This document shows, piece after piece, positions 57,032 to 64,000 of a stretch of 64,000 nt of DNA. Position numbers and translations under genes: made by a program. Location of the stretch: NCBI GenBank assembly GCA_001899855.1, contig MKWR01000002.1:62001-126000 (forward strand). Direction: 5' to 3'. The DNA is from Lysobacterales bacterium 63-13. GTDB taxonomy: Bacteria > Pseudomonadota > Gammaproteobacteria > Xanthomonadales > Rhodanobacteraceae. The notes below the pieces were generated by a model, which was not told the DNA's origin, did not search any database, and saw only the letters and a program-made list of their open reading frames with translations. Position 1 is the stretch's first letter; every line of letters begins with the position of its first letter.

Positions 57032-57595
57032 TCAAGCGCGCCCGCCAAACTCCCCGGTCACGGTGCTGACATGGATCTTTTCGCCGGTGCGCACGTACTC
57101 GGGAACCTGGATCTCGATGCCGGTTGAAAGCTTCGCAGGTTTTGGCCGCTTGGTCGCAGTCGCGCCCTTCATTTCGGGGGCGGTGTCGATGACTTCCAGA
57201 ATCACCGATGGCGGCAACTGCACGGCGACGGGGACATCGTCGATGATCTGCATGAAACATCCTTCGATGCCATCAACGATGTAACCGGCGGCATCACCGA
57301 CGACCTCGGCATCGAGCGTGTACTGGGTGTAATCCTCGCTGTCCATGAAGACGAACGCGTCGCCGTCCTTGTACGAGAAGCTGACCGCGCGACGGGTCAC
57401 TTCGGTTTCCTTGATTTCATCTTCCGAGCGCAGCGAGAGATCGCATTTAACCCCGCCAGGAACGCTGTACATGATGAAGCGGAATGTCACGTTGCCACTG
57501 CGGCCCTGCGCCGAGCTGCGCTCGATGTCTCGGATCTGGTAGACCTTGCCGTCATGTTCAACAACGTTGCCGCGCTTTGCTTCGGATGCTTTCAT
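57032..57595 (-). CDS. yeiP: Elongation factor P-like protein EfpL (YeiP)
   Basis: 187 residues. [15 protein letters not shown] and the C-terminal [25 protein letters not shown] match YeiP, an EF-P paralogue that relieves ribosome stalling at difficult nascent motifs. The loop tip that in EF-P bears the modified Lys reads SSAQGRSGN, with Arg32 at the key position, as in E. coli YeiP (ARG). So this is the arginine type, needing no lysine modification. No canonical efp gene is in the window. Flanked on both sides by GGGATTC repeats. Confidence 0.93.
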   Translation of the reverse strand: MKASEAKRGNVVEHDGKVYQIRDIERSSAQGRSGNVTFRFIMYSVPGGVKCDLSLRSEDEIKETEVTRRAVSFSYKDGDAFVFMDSEDYTQYTLDAEVVGDAAGYIVDGIEGCFMQIIDDVPVAVQLPPSVILEVIDTAPEMKGATATKRPKPAKLSTGIEIQVPEYVRTGEKIHVSTVTGEFGGRA

Positions 57596-57604
57596 GGATT
57601 AAGA

Positions 57605-57728
57605 CCGGGATTGGGGATTGGGGATTCGGGATTGGCAGAGCGGTAGCGGCAGATCGGGGTGATTTCGGGAACGTGTGGTCTTCGGCGATCCGCTTTGACG
57701 AATCCCGAATCCCCAATCCCGAATCCCG
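57605..57728. repeat. Palindromic GGGATTC-type repeat element, copy B
   Basis: Left arm 57605-57634 (CGGGATTGGGGATTGGGGATTCG-like, in short units) and right arm 57699-57728 (GAATCCCGAATCCCC, then AATCCCGAATCCCGG) are inverted, separated by about 64 bp. Same construction as copy A but with an unrelated core. It lies between efpL and the SDR gene and reaches the SDR stop region. Confidence 0.75.
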
Positions 57729-57729
57729 G

Positions 57730-58500
57730 CTATTTCGGTGCCAACCGCACCGCGCCATCGAGGCGGATTGTCTCGCCATTGAGGTAGCGGTTGCCGAGGA
57801 TGTGGGCGACGAGTTCGGCGAACTCCTTCGAGGTGCCGAGGCGCGAGGGAAACGGGATCGAGGCGCTGAGGGATTCCTGCACGCTGTCGGGCATGCCATC
57901 GACCATCGGCGTCCAGAAGATGCCCGGTGCGATGGTCATCACGCGGATGCCGAAGCGGGCAAGTTCGCGGGCCATGGGCAGGGTCATGCCGACGACGCCG
58001 CCCTTCGATGCCGAATAGGCGGCCTGGCCGATCTGGCCCTCAAACGCGGCGACCGAAGCGGTGTTGATGATGACGCCACGTTCGCCGTCGTCGCCGGGAT
58101 CATTGCTTTGCATCAGTTCGGCGGCGGCCTTGGCCACGTTGAACGAACCCACCAGGTTGACCATGATCGTGCCGGCGAAATTCTTCAGCGGCATGGCACC
58201 ATCACGACCGAGCATGCGCCCGGCACCGAGGATGCCGGCGCAGTTGACCGCGACATTGAGTCCGCCAAGGAAATCGCGTGCCTTTGCGACATTGCCGCGT
58301 ACGCCATCCTCGTCGGTCACGTCGGTACGCAGGAACGTCGCCTTGTCCGGGCCCAGGGCGGCAACCGCGGCAGCACCCTTTTCATCATTGACATCGAACA
58401 AGGCGACCTTGCCGCCGTGCGCCACGACATGTTCGGCGACGCTGAGGCCGAGTCCGGATACACCGCCGCTGATGACGGCCTTGACGTTTTCGAGTTGCAT
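57730..58500 (-). CDS. Short-chain dehydrogenase, 3-hydroxyacyl-CoA dehydrogenase type
   Basis: 256 residues from the ATG at 58500 (GGAGGAAGGG upstream). NAD-binding GGVSGLGL, VNCAGILGAG, catalytic Ser in INTASVAAF and YSASKGG are the SDR signature. Overall sequence resembles the HSD17B10-like 3-hydroxyacyl-CoA dehydrogenases that work in fatty acid or branched-chain breakdown. It is the only fatty-acid gene here, so no pathway neighbour confirms the substrate. Confidence 0.88.
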   Translation of the reverse strand: MQLENVKAVISGGVSGLGLSVAEHVVAHGGKVALFDVNDEKGAAAVAALGPDKATFLRTDVTDEDGVRGNVAKARDFLGGLNVAVNCAGILGAGRMLGRDGAMPLKNFAGTIMVNLVGSFNVAKAAAELMQSNDPGDDGERGVIINTASVAAFEGQIGQAAYSASKGGVVGMTLPMARELARFGIRVMTIAPGIFWTPMVDGMPDSVQESLSASIPFPSRLGTSKEFAELVAHILGNRYLNGETIRLDGAVRLAPK

Positions 58501-58559
58501 GCCCTTCCTCCGCTGACGCAAGCCCTGCAGGCCGCGCAAAGAGGCGGATTCTACAAGGT

Positions 58560-59465
58560 TCAGATGTCGAGGAGGCTCTTGAAATGCCTGGAGCCGCCGT
58601 CGAGCGGATCGACGAAGGCGAGCGAGCGCGCCAGCAATTTGAGCGGGCGGGCGTAATCGTCCGCCGCCGCCTCGGCCAGGTGCGGATAGAGTGGGTCATT
58701 CAGGATCGGCGCGCCGAGGCTGGCCATGTGCACGCGCAACTGGTGCTTGCGGCCGCTGATGGGCTGCAGTGCATATCGCCAGGATGGCTCGCCACGATCG
58801 ATGACTCCGATCCGCGTTTCGCTGTTGCTCGCGCCGGGTACTTCCTGCATGCGAAAGAACGGCTCCCCGCAAACGATGCGGGAACGAAATTGCAGCGGGA
58901 AAGACAATCCGGGCAGGGCCGGGGCAAGTGCCTCGTAGCTTTTTTCAATGCACTGTTGGCGAAACAGCGCCTGGTAGCGGGATCGCGTCGCCGGATTCGC
59001 CGAAAACATGACCAGGCCCGCCGTGCCGCGATCGATGCGATGCAAGGGCACCAGATGCGGGTTGTCCAGTTGGCGCATCAGCCGGCGCAGCAGGGTTTCC
59101 TCGACAAAGCGACCGGCCGGCATGACGGCGAGAAAATGCGGCTTGTCGGCAACCACGATTTCCTTGTCGACATGAATGATGCTCGCTTCGAATGGAATGC
59201 GTGGTTCATCGGCAACTTCACGGAAGTAGCGGATGGTCAGGCCGTTCCGATAGGCCGCGTCGATGGCCAGCGGCAAGCCGGCGGCGTCGAGCACGCGGGC
59301 GCGGGCAAAGCGATCCTGCCATTCAACGCGGCCAACCCCGGGGAAATGCGCACACAGGCAATCAAGCACGGTCGCCCATGCGCCTGGCGGCAGACGCAGC
59401 GTGCTGGCATGGCTCAGTGGTGGCGGTCGCAGTCCGGCGTCAATCGGCATCGGGCTATTATGCAA
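58560..59465 (-). CDS. RluA-family pseudouridine synthase
   Basis: 301 residues; Met6 (59450) is an alternative start. The catalytic HRIDRGTAGLV motif with its Asp is intact, and GRKHQLRVHMASLG is the family C-terminal signature. There is no visible S4 domain, so this is closer to RluA/RluC-like forms without S4 (TruC-like architecture). Exact target base in rRNA or tRNA is not determinable from sequence. Confidence 0.9.
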   Translation of the reverse strand: MHNSPMPIDAGLRPPPLSHASTLRLPPGAWATVLDCLCAHFPGVGRVEWQDRFARARVLDAAGLPLAIDAAYRNGLTIRYFREVADEPRIPFEASIIHVDKEIVVADKPHFLAVMPAGRFVEETLLRRLMRQLDNPHLVPLHRIDRGTAGLVMFSANPATRSRYQALFRQQCIEKSYEALAPALPGLSFPLQFRSRIVCGEPFFRMQEVPGASNSETRIGVIDRGEPSWRYALQPISGRKHQLRVHMASLGAPILNDPLYPHLAEAAADDYARPLKLLARSLAFVDPLDGGSRHFKSLLDI

Positions 59466-59493
59466 TCAGCATCGAACCCGGGAGCCGCGTCGC

Positions 59494-59985
59494 ATGTGGG
59501 AAGTAATCGGATCGACCATCGCGCACGAATTTTCCGACATTCCGGACATGGCCGAACTGACGCGCCTGTCCCTGCGCCTGCTGCTCGCCGCGCTTCTCGG
59601 TGGCTTGCTCGGCTATGAGCGGGAAACCAAGGGCAAGGCCGCCGGCATCAAGACACACATGCTCGTCGCGCTGGGTTCGGCCATCTTCATGGTCATTCCG
59701 CTGCAGATCGGAGTCGAGGTCGGCGACCTGACGCGGGTCATGCAAGGCATGGTCACCGGCATCGGTTTCCTGGGTGCCGGCACCATCCTCAAGGGGCGCG
59801 ATGAGGAGAGCGTCAAGGGCCTGACCACGGCGGCCGGATTGTGGATGACCTCGGCCATCGGCATGACCGTGGGCCTGGGCCAGGCCGGCTCGGCCGTGCT
59901 CTGCACCGGCTTTGCCCTGCTGGTGTTTGCCGTCATGCCACGCCTCATGCATTTCGCACCAGTCAATGGTCACGACAAGAAATGA
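59494..59985 (+). CDS. MgtC/SapB family membrane protein
   Basis: 163 residues from the ATG at 59494. Four to five helices. GGLLGYERETKGKAAGIKTH, then GIGFLGAGTIL and GLTTAAGLWMTSAIG are MgtC/SapB signatures. MgtC of Salmonella affects F-type ATP synthase and survival in low Mg; the role of environmental homologues is less certain. The stop overlaps the next ATG (ATGA). Confidence 0.92.
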   Translation: MWEVIGSTIAHEFSDIPDMAELTRLSLRLLLAALLGGLLGYERETKGKAAGIKTHMLVALGSAIFMVIPLQIGVEVGDLTRVMQGMVTGIGFLGAGTILKGRDEESVKGLTTAAGLWMTSAIGMTVGLGQAGSAVLCTGFALLVFAVMPRLMHFAPVNGHDKK

Positions 59986-60347
59986 AAAGACACCTGCTCC
60001 TCAACCTGCGCCACGTGCCCGAGGACGAGAGCGCCGAGATCCGCGCGCTGCTAGCCCTGCATGAAATCGCGTTTTATGAAACCGAGGCCAACCGCTGGGG
60101 CATATCCGCGGGCGCGATCTGGATCAGGCAGGAAGGAGAGGTCGATCGTGCCAGGGAGCTGCTGGCGAACTACCAGATCGAGCGCCAGATGCGCGCCCGC
60201 GCCGAATTTGCAGCCGCGAAACGCGAAGGCCGGGTTGAATCCTTCTGGCAGCAAATGCGGCGCGAACCCCTGCGCCTGGTCATGATCCTGTTCGCCATAG
60301 CGATCTTCATCGCCTTGAGCCTGTGGCCATTCCTGCTTGCCGGTTGA
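59982..60347 (+). CDS. DUF6164 family protein
   Basis: 121 residues, ATG overlapping the MgtC stop. A cytoplasmic N-terminal domain (MKRHLLLNLRHVPEDESAEI, FYETEANRWGISAGAIWIRQ) resembles a small ferredoxin-like regulatory fold. A single C-terminal helix (LVMILFAIAIFIALSLWPFLL) anchors it. Family members are of unknown function in Xanthomonadales and relatives. Probably co-transcribed with mgtC, so an accessory to it is a reasonable guess. Confidence 0.82.
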   Translation: MKRHLLLNLRHVPEDESAEIRALLALHEIAFYETEANRWGISAGAIWIRQEGEVDRARELLANYQIERQMRARAEFAAAKREGRVESFWQQMRREPLRLVMILFAIAIFIALSLWPFLLAG

Positions 60348-60398
60348 ATCAGCGGGAGCCCCGCGGCAGCGTCGCCGCAGGGTTGCCGATTCCCCGGA

Positions 60399-60905
60399 TC
60401 AAACGCCGCCGATGAAATCCGGCTTGCCCAGTTCGACGCCGTTGTGGCGAAGGATGTCGTAGGCGGTCACCGTATGGAAATACACATTGGGCGTGACAAA
60501 GCCGAGCAGGTACGGCATGCCGAGGAATTGCAGTTCATTGCCGCCGATGGTCAGGCTGATCGATTTGGCTTCGCTGCCATCGATCTGCTCGGGCTTGAAC
60601 GATTCGGCGAAATCGATCGTCTTCCGGATGCGCTGCTGCAGTTGCTCGAAGGTGGTCTCCTTGTCCTCGTGGACCGGTCGCTCGACACCCGCGAGTCGCG
60701 CGACGCCGCCATTGACCATGTCGGCCGCGATTTGCACCTGTCGCTTCAGCGGGAACATGTTCGGGTAAAGGCGTGAGTCGAGCAGCACCGACGGGTCGAT
60801 CTTGTGTTGCTCGGCATGCGCCTGGGCTTTCTTGAGGATGTTGGACAAATTGCCAAGCGCGCGCACGAAGACCGGAACGGAGGCTTGATACATGGAAATG
60901 GTCAT
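60399..60905 (-). CDS. DUF1993 family protein
   Basis: 168 residues from the ATG at 60905 (MTISMYQASVPVFVRALG). DUF1993 features: SRLYPNMFPLKRQVQIA, LTIGGNELQFLGMPYL and the final FHTVTAYDILRHNGVELGK. The DinB-like four-helix bundle fold is predicted, but the role is unknown. Upstream it is divergent from dbpA. Confidence 0.9.
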   Translation of the reverse strand: MTISMYQASVPVFVRALGNLSNILKKAQAHAEQHKIDPSVLLDSRLYPNMFPLKRQVQIAADMVNGGVARLAGVERPVHEDKETTFEQLQQRIRKTIDFAESFKPEQIDGSEAKSISLTIGGNELQFLGMPYLLGFVTPNVYFHTVTAYDILRHNGVELGKPDFIGGV

Positions 60906-61049
60906 GGTGGATTCCAGGATGGAGAGGATCGGAGAAGGCCGTCGCCTCGCTGCAGATGGTTGCGGCCGGGCGAGCCGTGCAGACAGTGGAGACGATCCGG
61001 CAACTCGCAAGGGCCAGCGGCGAACATGTTCGGCATGCGATCATGGCGC

Positions 61050-62423
61050 ATGACTACCTTCACTTCGCTCGCCCTTGATCCTTCCCTGCTCAGCGCCCTC
61101 GACGCGCTCGAGTACACCGAAATGACCCCCGTGCAGGCATTGAGCCTGCCGCCCATTCTTGAAAAAAGGGATGTCATTGCCCAGGCACCCACCGGCAGCG
61201 GCAAGACCGCGGCATTCGGGCTGGGCTTGATCGCACGACTGGATCCCGCGCAAGCCAGCGTGCAGGGCATCGTCCTTTGTCCGACCCGCGAACTCGCCGA
61301 TCAGGTCAGCAAGGAGATCCGCCGACTCGCCAGTTTCGTGCCCAACGTGAAATTGCTGACCTTGTGTGGCGGCATACCCTTGCGCCCGCAACTGGCCTCG
61401 CTGGCGCACCCGCCGCATATCGTCGTCGGCACGCCGGGGCGCATCCAGGAATTGATCGATCAGGGTGCGCTGTCGCTCGATGCCGTGCGCGTGTTCGTCC
61501 TCGATGAAGTCGATCGCATGCTCGACATGGGATTCCAGGATGCGATCACCAGCCTGCTCCGGCAAAGCCCGAAATCGCGGCAGACGCTGTTGTTCTCGGC
61601 GACGATTCCCGACGAGATCCGCACGATCAGTCGCAGCCTGCAGCGCGATCCGGTTGCCGTCGCCACCGATGCCGGCGCGGATCTGCCCGGCATCGAGCAG
61701 CAGTTTTTCGAGGTTGACGCCTCGCGCCGCTTCGATGCCTTGCTGCGCCTGCTGACCACGCATCGACCCGAGTCCACGCTGATCTTCTGCAACATGCGCC
61801 GCGACACGCAGGACCTCGCCGATGGCCTGGCCCAGCGCGGATTCTCGGCGCTGGCCCTGCATGGCGATCTCGAACAGCGCGATCGCGATGAGGTGTTGAT
61901 GCGCTTCGCCAATCGCAGTTGCGCGATTCTTGTCGCCACCGACGTCGCCGCCCGTGGACTCGACATCGAGGATCTGCCGGCGGTCGTCAATTGGGAGCTT
62001 TCGACGGATCCGGATGTGCACGTGCACCGCATTGGCCGCACCGGGCGGGCAGGGCGCAAGGGCCAGGCCTGGAGCCTGGTTGCCCCTGCCGAGATGCCGC
62101 GCATTGCGCCCATCGAGGCGCGTATCGGCGAGAAGATCCGTTGGTCGAACCTGCCGTCGATGAGCGACGCGGGCAAACCCATCACGGCGACGATGAGCAC
62201 GCTGTGCATCGACGGCGGCCGTCAGGAAAAAGTGCGGCCGGGCGACATTCTCGGTGCCCTGACCGGTGATGCCGGGATCGCCGGCGACGCGGTCGGCAAG
62301 ATCGGCATTTTCGCCACGCGCTCGTATGTCGCGATCCGCCGCGATCAGGCAGCAACCGCACTGAAGCGTCTGCGCGAGGGCAAGATCAAGGGGCGCAAGT
62401 TTCGCGTACGCGCCATCGATTGA
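61050..62423 (+). CDS. dbpA: ATP-dependent RNA helicase DbpA
   Basis: 457 residues from the ATG at 61050 (61035 is an alternative). Q motif and walker A APTGSGKT, then VLCPTRELADQV, VGTPGRIQELID, FVLDEVDRMLDMGF, SATIPDEI and HRIGRTGRAGRKGQA. The Walker B box reads DEVD, not DEAD. The C-terminal RNA-binding domain (KVRPGDILGALTGDAGI ... KIGIFATRSYVAI) is the DbpA RBD, which targets helix 92 of 23S rRNA during 50S assembly. Confidence 0.95.
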   Translation: MTTFTSLALDPSLLSALDALEYTEMTPVQALSLPPILEKRDVIAQAPTGSGKTAAFGLGLIARLDPAQASVQGIVLCPTRELADQVSKEIRRLASFVPNVKLLTLCGGIPLRPQLASLAHPPHIVVGTPGRIQELIDQGALSLDAVRVFVLDEVDRMLDMGFQDAITSLLRQSPKSRQTLLFSATIPDEIRTISRSLQRDPVAVATDAGADLPGIEQQFFEVDASRRFDALLRLLTTHRPESTLIFCNMRRDTQDLADGLAQRGFSALALHGDLEQRDRDEVLMRFANRSCAILVATDVAARGLDIEDLPAVVNWELSTDPDVHVHRIGRTGRAGRKGQAWSLVAPAEMPRIAPIEARIGEKIRWSNLPSMSDAGKPITATMSTLCIDGGRQEKVRPGDILGALTGDAGIAGDAVGKIGIFATRSYVAIRRDQAATALKRLREGKIKGRKFRVRAID

Positions 62424-62429
62424 CGAGGC

Positions 62430-62852
62430 TCAGCTCAGGCTGAGCAGGCGCCAGCTGATCAGGCCCGTGGCGAAAGCCAGCAACATCAACACCGCGGCAG
62501 CGGCATTCAGCCAGCGCCCCATCGAGCGTGCCGCAGGGCCGCGGCGGATCGGCGTATCGCGCAGCACGCGCACGCCCGGCAAGGGCCACTGCTGAAAAAC
62601 CTTCACCTTTGCCGCCTTGCGTGCGGAATACCAGGCAAGTACGGCCAGGCACAGCGCCGAACCGGTCATGCCGATGCCGATCAGGCGGCGCAGGCGCAGG
62701 ATCAACAGGTCGGTGCCGGGGATTGCCGCGATGCCGCTCAACCAGTCATGGAAAAGAAGCACCGCGACGACGGCGAGAATGGCGGCAAGAGCCAGTGCAA
62801 GCAGGGTCTGGCGGCGCAGGCGCGGGTCGGCGCGAAGCATGTCGTCAGTCAA
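62430..62852 (-). CDS. Small membrane protein of unknown function
   Basis: 140 residues with three predicted helices (LLALALAAILAVVAVLLFHDW; RLIGIGMTGSALCLAVLAWYS; WLNAAAAVLMLLAFATGLI). Basic loops (RRGPAARSMGR) connect them. No family assigned. It is convergent with dbpA and ends 6 bp after its stop; divergent from the lipoprotein gene at 62951. Coding status is supported by good reading frame and sensible membrane topology only. Confidence 0.65.
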   Translation of the reverse strand: MTDDMLRADPRLRRQTLLALALAAILAVVAVLLFHDWLSGIAAIPGTDLLILRLRRLIGIGMTGSALCLAVLAWYSARKAAKVKVFQQWPLPGVRVLRDTPIRRGPAARSMGRWLNAAAAVLMLLAFATGLISWRLLSLS

Positions 62853-62950
62853 GATCTTCTCCCTGGATCGGCTTGACGAGGATAGCGAGGTCGCCAGCCC
62901 ATCGCATCGCCGTATATCGCCGAATCAGTGCGCCGGTCTATCCTTGGCCG

Positions 62951-63886
62951 ATGAACAAGCCGAATCCGACACTGCTCCTCCCGTTGCTTGCCGCGCTCCT
63001 GCTGGGTGCCTGCCAGAGCAATCCCTTGCGCAGCACGCCAGATGCCGTCGTCTCCGAAGTGCCACGCGCATGGTTCGATGGCGAGTACGACAACCACGAG
63101 CAGGTTGCGCGCGCCGATGCCACGCAGGTTCCACGCGTGCATTTCGAGGTCTCGCCCTTGCCGAAGCAGGGCTGGTACGCCTGGAATGTGCGGGTTTCCG
63201 GCAGCACCGAGTTGACCGCGACCTGGGTCATGCGCTCGCTCAAGTCAACCGATGGCGCGTTGCAGTTGACGCCGTATCGCGCGCTGGCGGTCAATCCCGC
63301 GCTTGGCAAGGACTTCGATGCCGAGCAATGGGTGGCGCTCGATGCCTGCGCCTTGCGCGGTACGGCCAGCGCCTCGACACTGCAAGTGCGTGCCGATCTG
63401 GCCAGTTGCGTGACCGTGGCTCCCGGCATTGGTGCGGCGGCGGCATTGTTGCCGGTGTCGATCGAGCACGATGGCGATGCCTTGCGCGTGCGTCTTTACG
63501 CCGACCAGGCGCGCGGCCCCGAGGCGCGTGCCGAGGCCCGACGCGTGCGCTGGTATGCGGGTTGGGCGGCCATCAATGGCGGTGGCCCCGAGGCACGCGC
63601 GGAGAGCAGCGATTGGCACATGAACCGTGATCTGCGCATCAGCAACGAAGGCGGTCGCGCGACCTTGCATTGGCGCGATGGCAAGGACTCCGGCTATTCG
63701 CTCGAACTCGAGCGCGCGACCTATCGCGATGGCAATGTCGCGGTGGTCAAGCTGTCGGTGATCGAGGATGCCAGCGGGCGCACCATCGCCTACGCCTGGG
63801 CCAACCCCGAGGCGACGCGGATCGGCATCAATCTTGGCTGGCTGCAGGTCGGCCTCGACAGCGGCACGCCGGCAGCGGGTCGCTGA
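62951..63886 (+). CDS. Predicted lipoprotein of unknown function
   Basis: 311 residues from the ATG at 62951. A signal peptide with lipobox LLGAC makes Cys21 the likely lipidation site. The mature chain is mostly beta (WYAWNVRVSGSTELTATWVM; GYSLELERATYRDGNVAVVK) with two Cys that may pair (DACALRG and LASCVT). No recognised domain. Followed 6 bp later by the CsaA-like gene, so the two may share a transcript. Confidence 0.75.
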   Translation: MNKPNPTLLLPLLAALLLGACQSNPLRSTPDAVVSEVPRAWFDGEYDNHEQVARADATQVPRVHFEVSPLPKQGWYAWNVRVSGSTELTATWVMRSLKSTDGALQLTPYRALAVNPALGKDFDAEQWVALDACALRGTASASTLQVRADLASCVTVAPGIGAAAALLPVSIEHDGDALRVRLYADQARGPEARAEARRVRWYAGWAAINGGGPEARAESSDWHMNRDLRISNEGGRATLHWRDGKDSGYSLELERATYRDGNVAVVKLSVIEDASGRTIAYAWANPEATRIGINLGWLQVGLDSGTPAAGR

Positions 63887-63892
63887 AAGCTG

Positions 63893-64000
63893 GTGAACGA
63901 CGAGCCGCTCAGCTGGCGTGAATTCGAGCGTGTGCTCATGGTCGCCGGCACGGTCACCCGCGTCGAGGAATTTGCCGAGGCACGCAAGCCGGCGTATCGG
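63893..64000 (+). CDS. CsaA/tRNA-binding-domain protein (5' part)
   Basis: The first 36 codons from a GTG are present; the gene runs off the right edge. SWREFERVLMVAGTVTRVEE and FAEARKPAYR match the opening of the tRNA-binding (CsaA-like) fold, whose family motif is F(E)ARKPAYKL. CsaA-type proteins are small dimers linked to protein export and chaperoning in some bacteria. The rest of the domain is outside the window. Confidence 0.72.
   Translation, partial: MNDEPLSWREFERVLMVAGTVTRVEEFAEARKPAYR

Noticed and set aside
57032-57595. Canonical EF-P
   Set aside because: The loop carries arginine, not lysine, and the C-terminal pattern is that of YeiP/EfpL.

Overview
The window is one continuous, high-GC, gene-dense stretch of a gammaproteobacterial chromosome. 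The rpoS neighbourhood (ispF-truD-surE-pcm-yqaA-nlpD-rpoS), the tig-clpP-clpX-lon-hupB-ppiD block and the gloB-yafS-rnhA-dnaQ order are all gammaproteobacterial. Trp-Trp-rich Ccm proteins, a MetX-type acyltransferase with a serine/homoserine succinyltransferase-like sequence, and a DUF6164 gene point to the Xanthomonadales/Lysobacterales. The genus cannot be fixed from sequence alone. No rRNA, CRISPR array, insertion sequence or phage gene was seen.

Layout. 1-6489: end of ispF, truD, a small lipoprotein, an antisense smr gene, then surE, pcm, a YqaA-like membrane protein, nlpD and rpoS. 6524-10866: an Mth938-like protein and yhbY on the minus strand, then rlmE, ftsH, a strong terminator and folP. 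11076-21400: an unusual four-gene plus-strand operon encoding a secreted caspase-fold protein, a 1638-residue cysteine-paired repeat protein, an autotransporter-type barrel protein and a membrane Ser/Thr kinase. 21522-22235: five tRNA genes (Pro, Arg, His, Lys, Leu). 22454-31203: tig, clpP, clpX, lon, hupB, tRNA-Val, a candidate small RNA and ppiD (protein folding and proteolysis). 31254-35565: tandem hairpin repeats, then mltD and gloB (minus), and yafS-like, rnhA and dnaQ (plus).

35730-40750: a multihaem cytochrome, a region of small uncertain genes with a ten-C run, a PP2C phosphatase, tRNA-Leu, a cysteine dioxygenase and a MetX-family acyltransferase. 40752-47759 (minus): a complete ccmABCDEFGHI cytochrome c maturation operon with nearly every junction overlapping or close. 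48000-51044: a large secreted protein. 51284-56202: rmuC and two amino-acid permeases with the remnant of a third between them. 56337-64000: a Nudix hydrolase, efpL (yeiP) flanked by palindromic GGGATTC-type repeats, an SDR dehydrogenase, a RluA-type synthase, MgtC, DUF6164, DUF1993, dbpA, two uncharacterised envelope proteins and the start of a CsaA-like gene.

Most of the window is housekeeping: stress sigma factor, ATP-dependent proteases, RNA modification and cytochrome c assembly. The best candidate for something undescribed is the 11076-21400 operon. It joins a caspase-like peptidase, a very large extracellular repeat protein, an outer-membrane barrel and a kinase whose N-terminal tail carries repeated Thr-Arg-hydrophobic motifs. 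The PP2C phosphatase at 38002 could be the kinase's opposing enzyme, but that is only inference.
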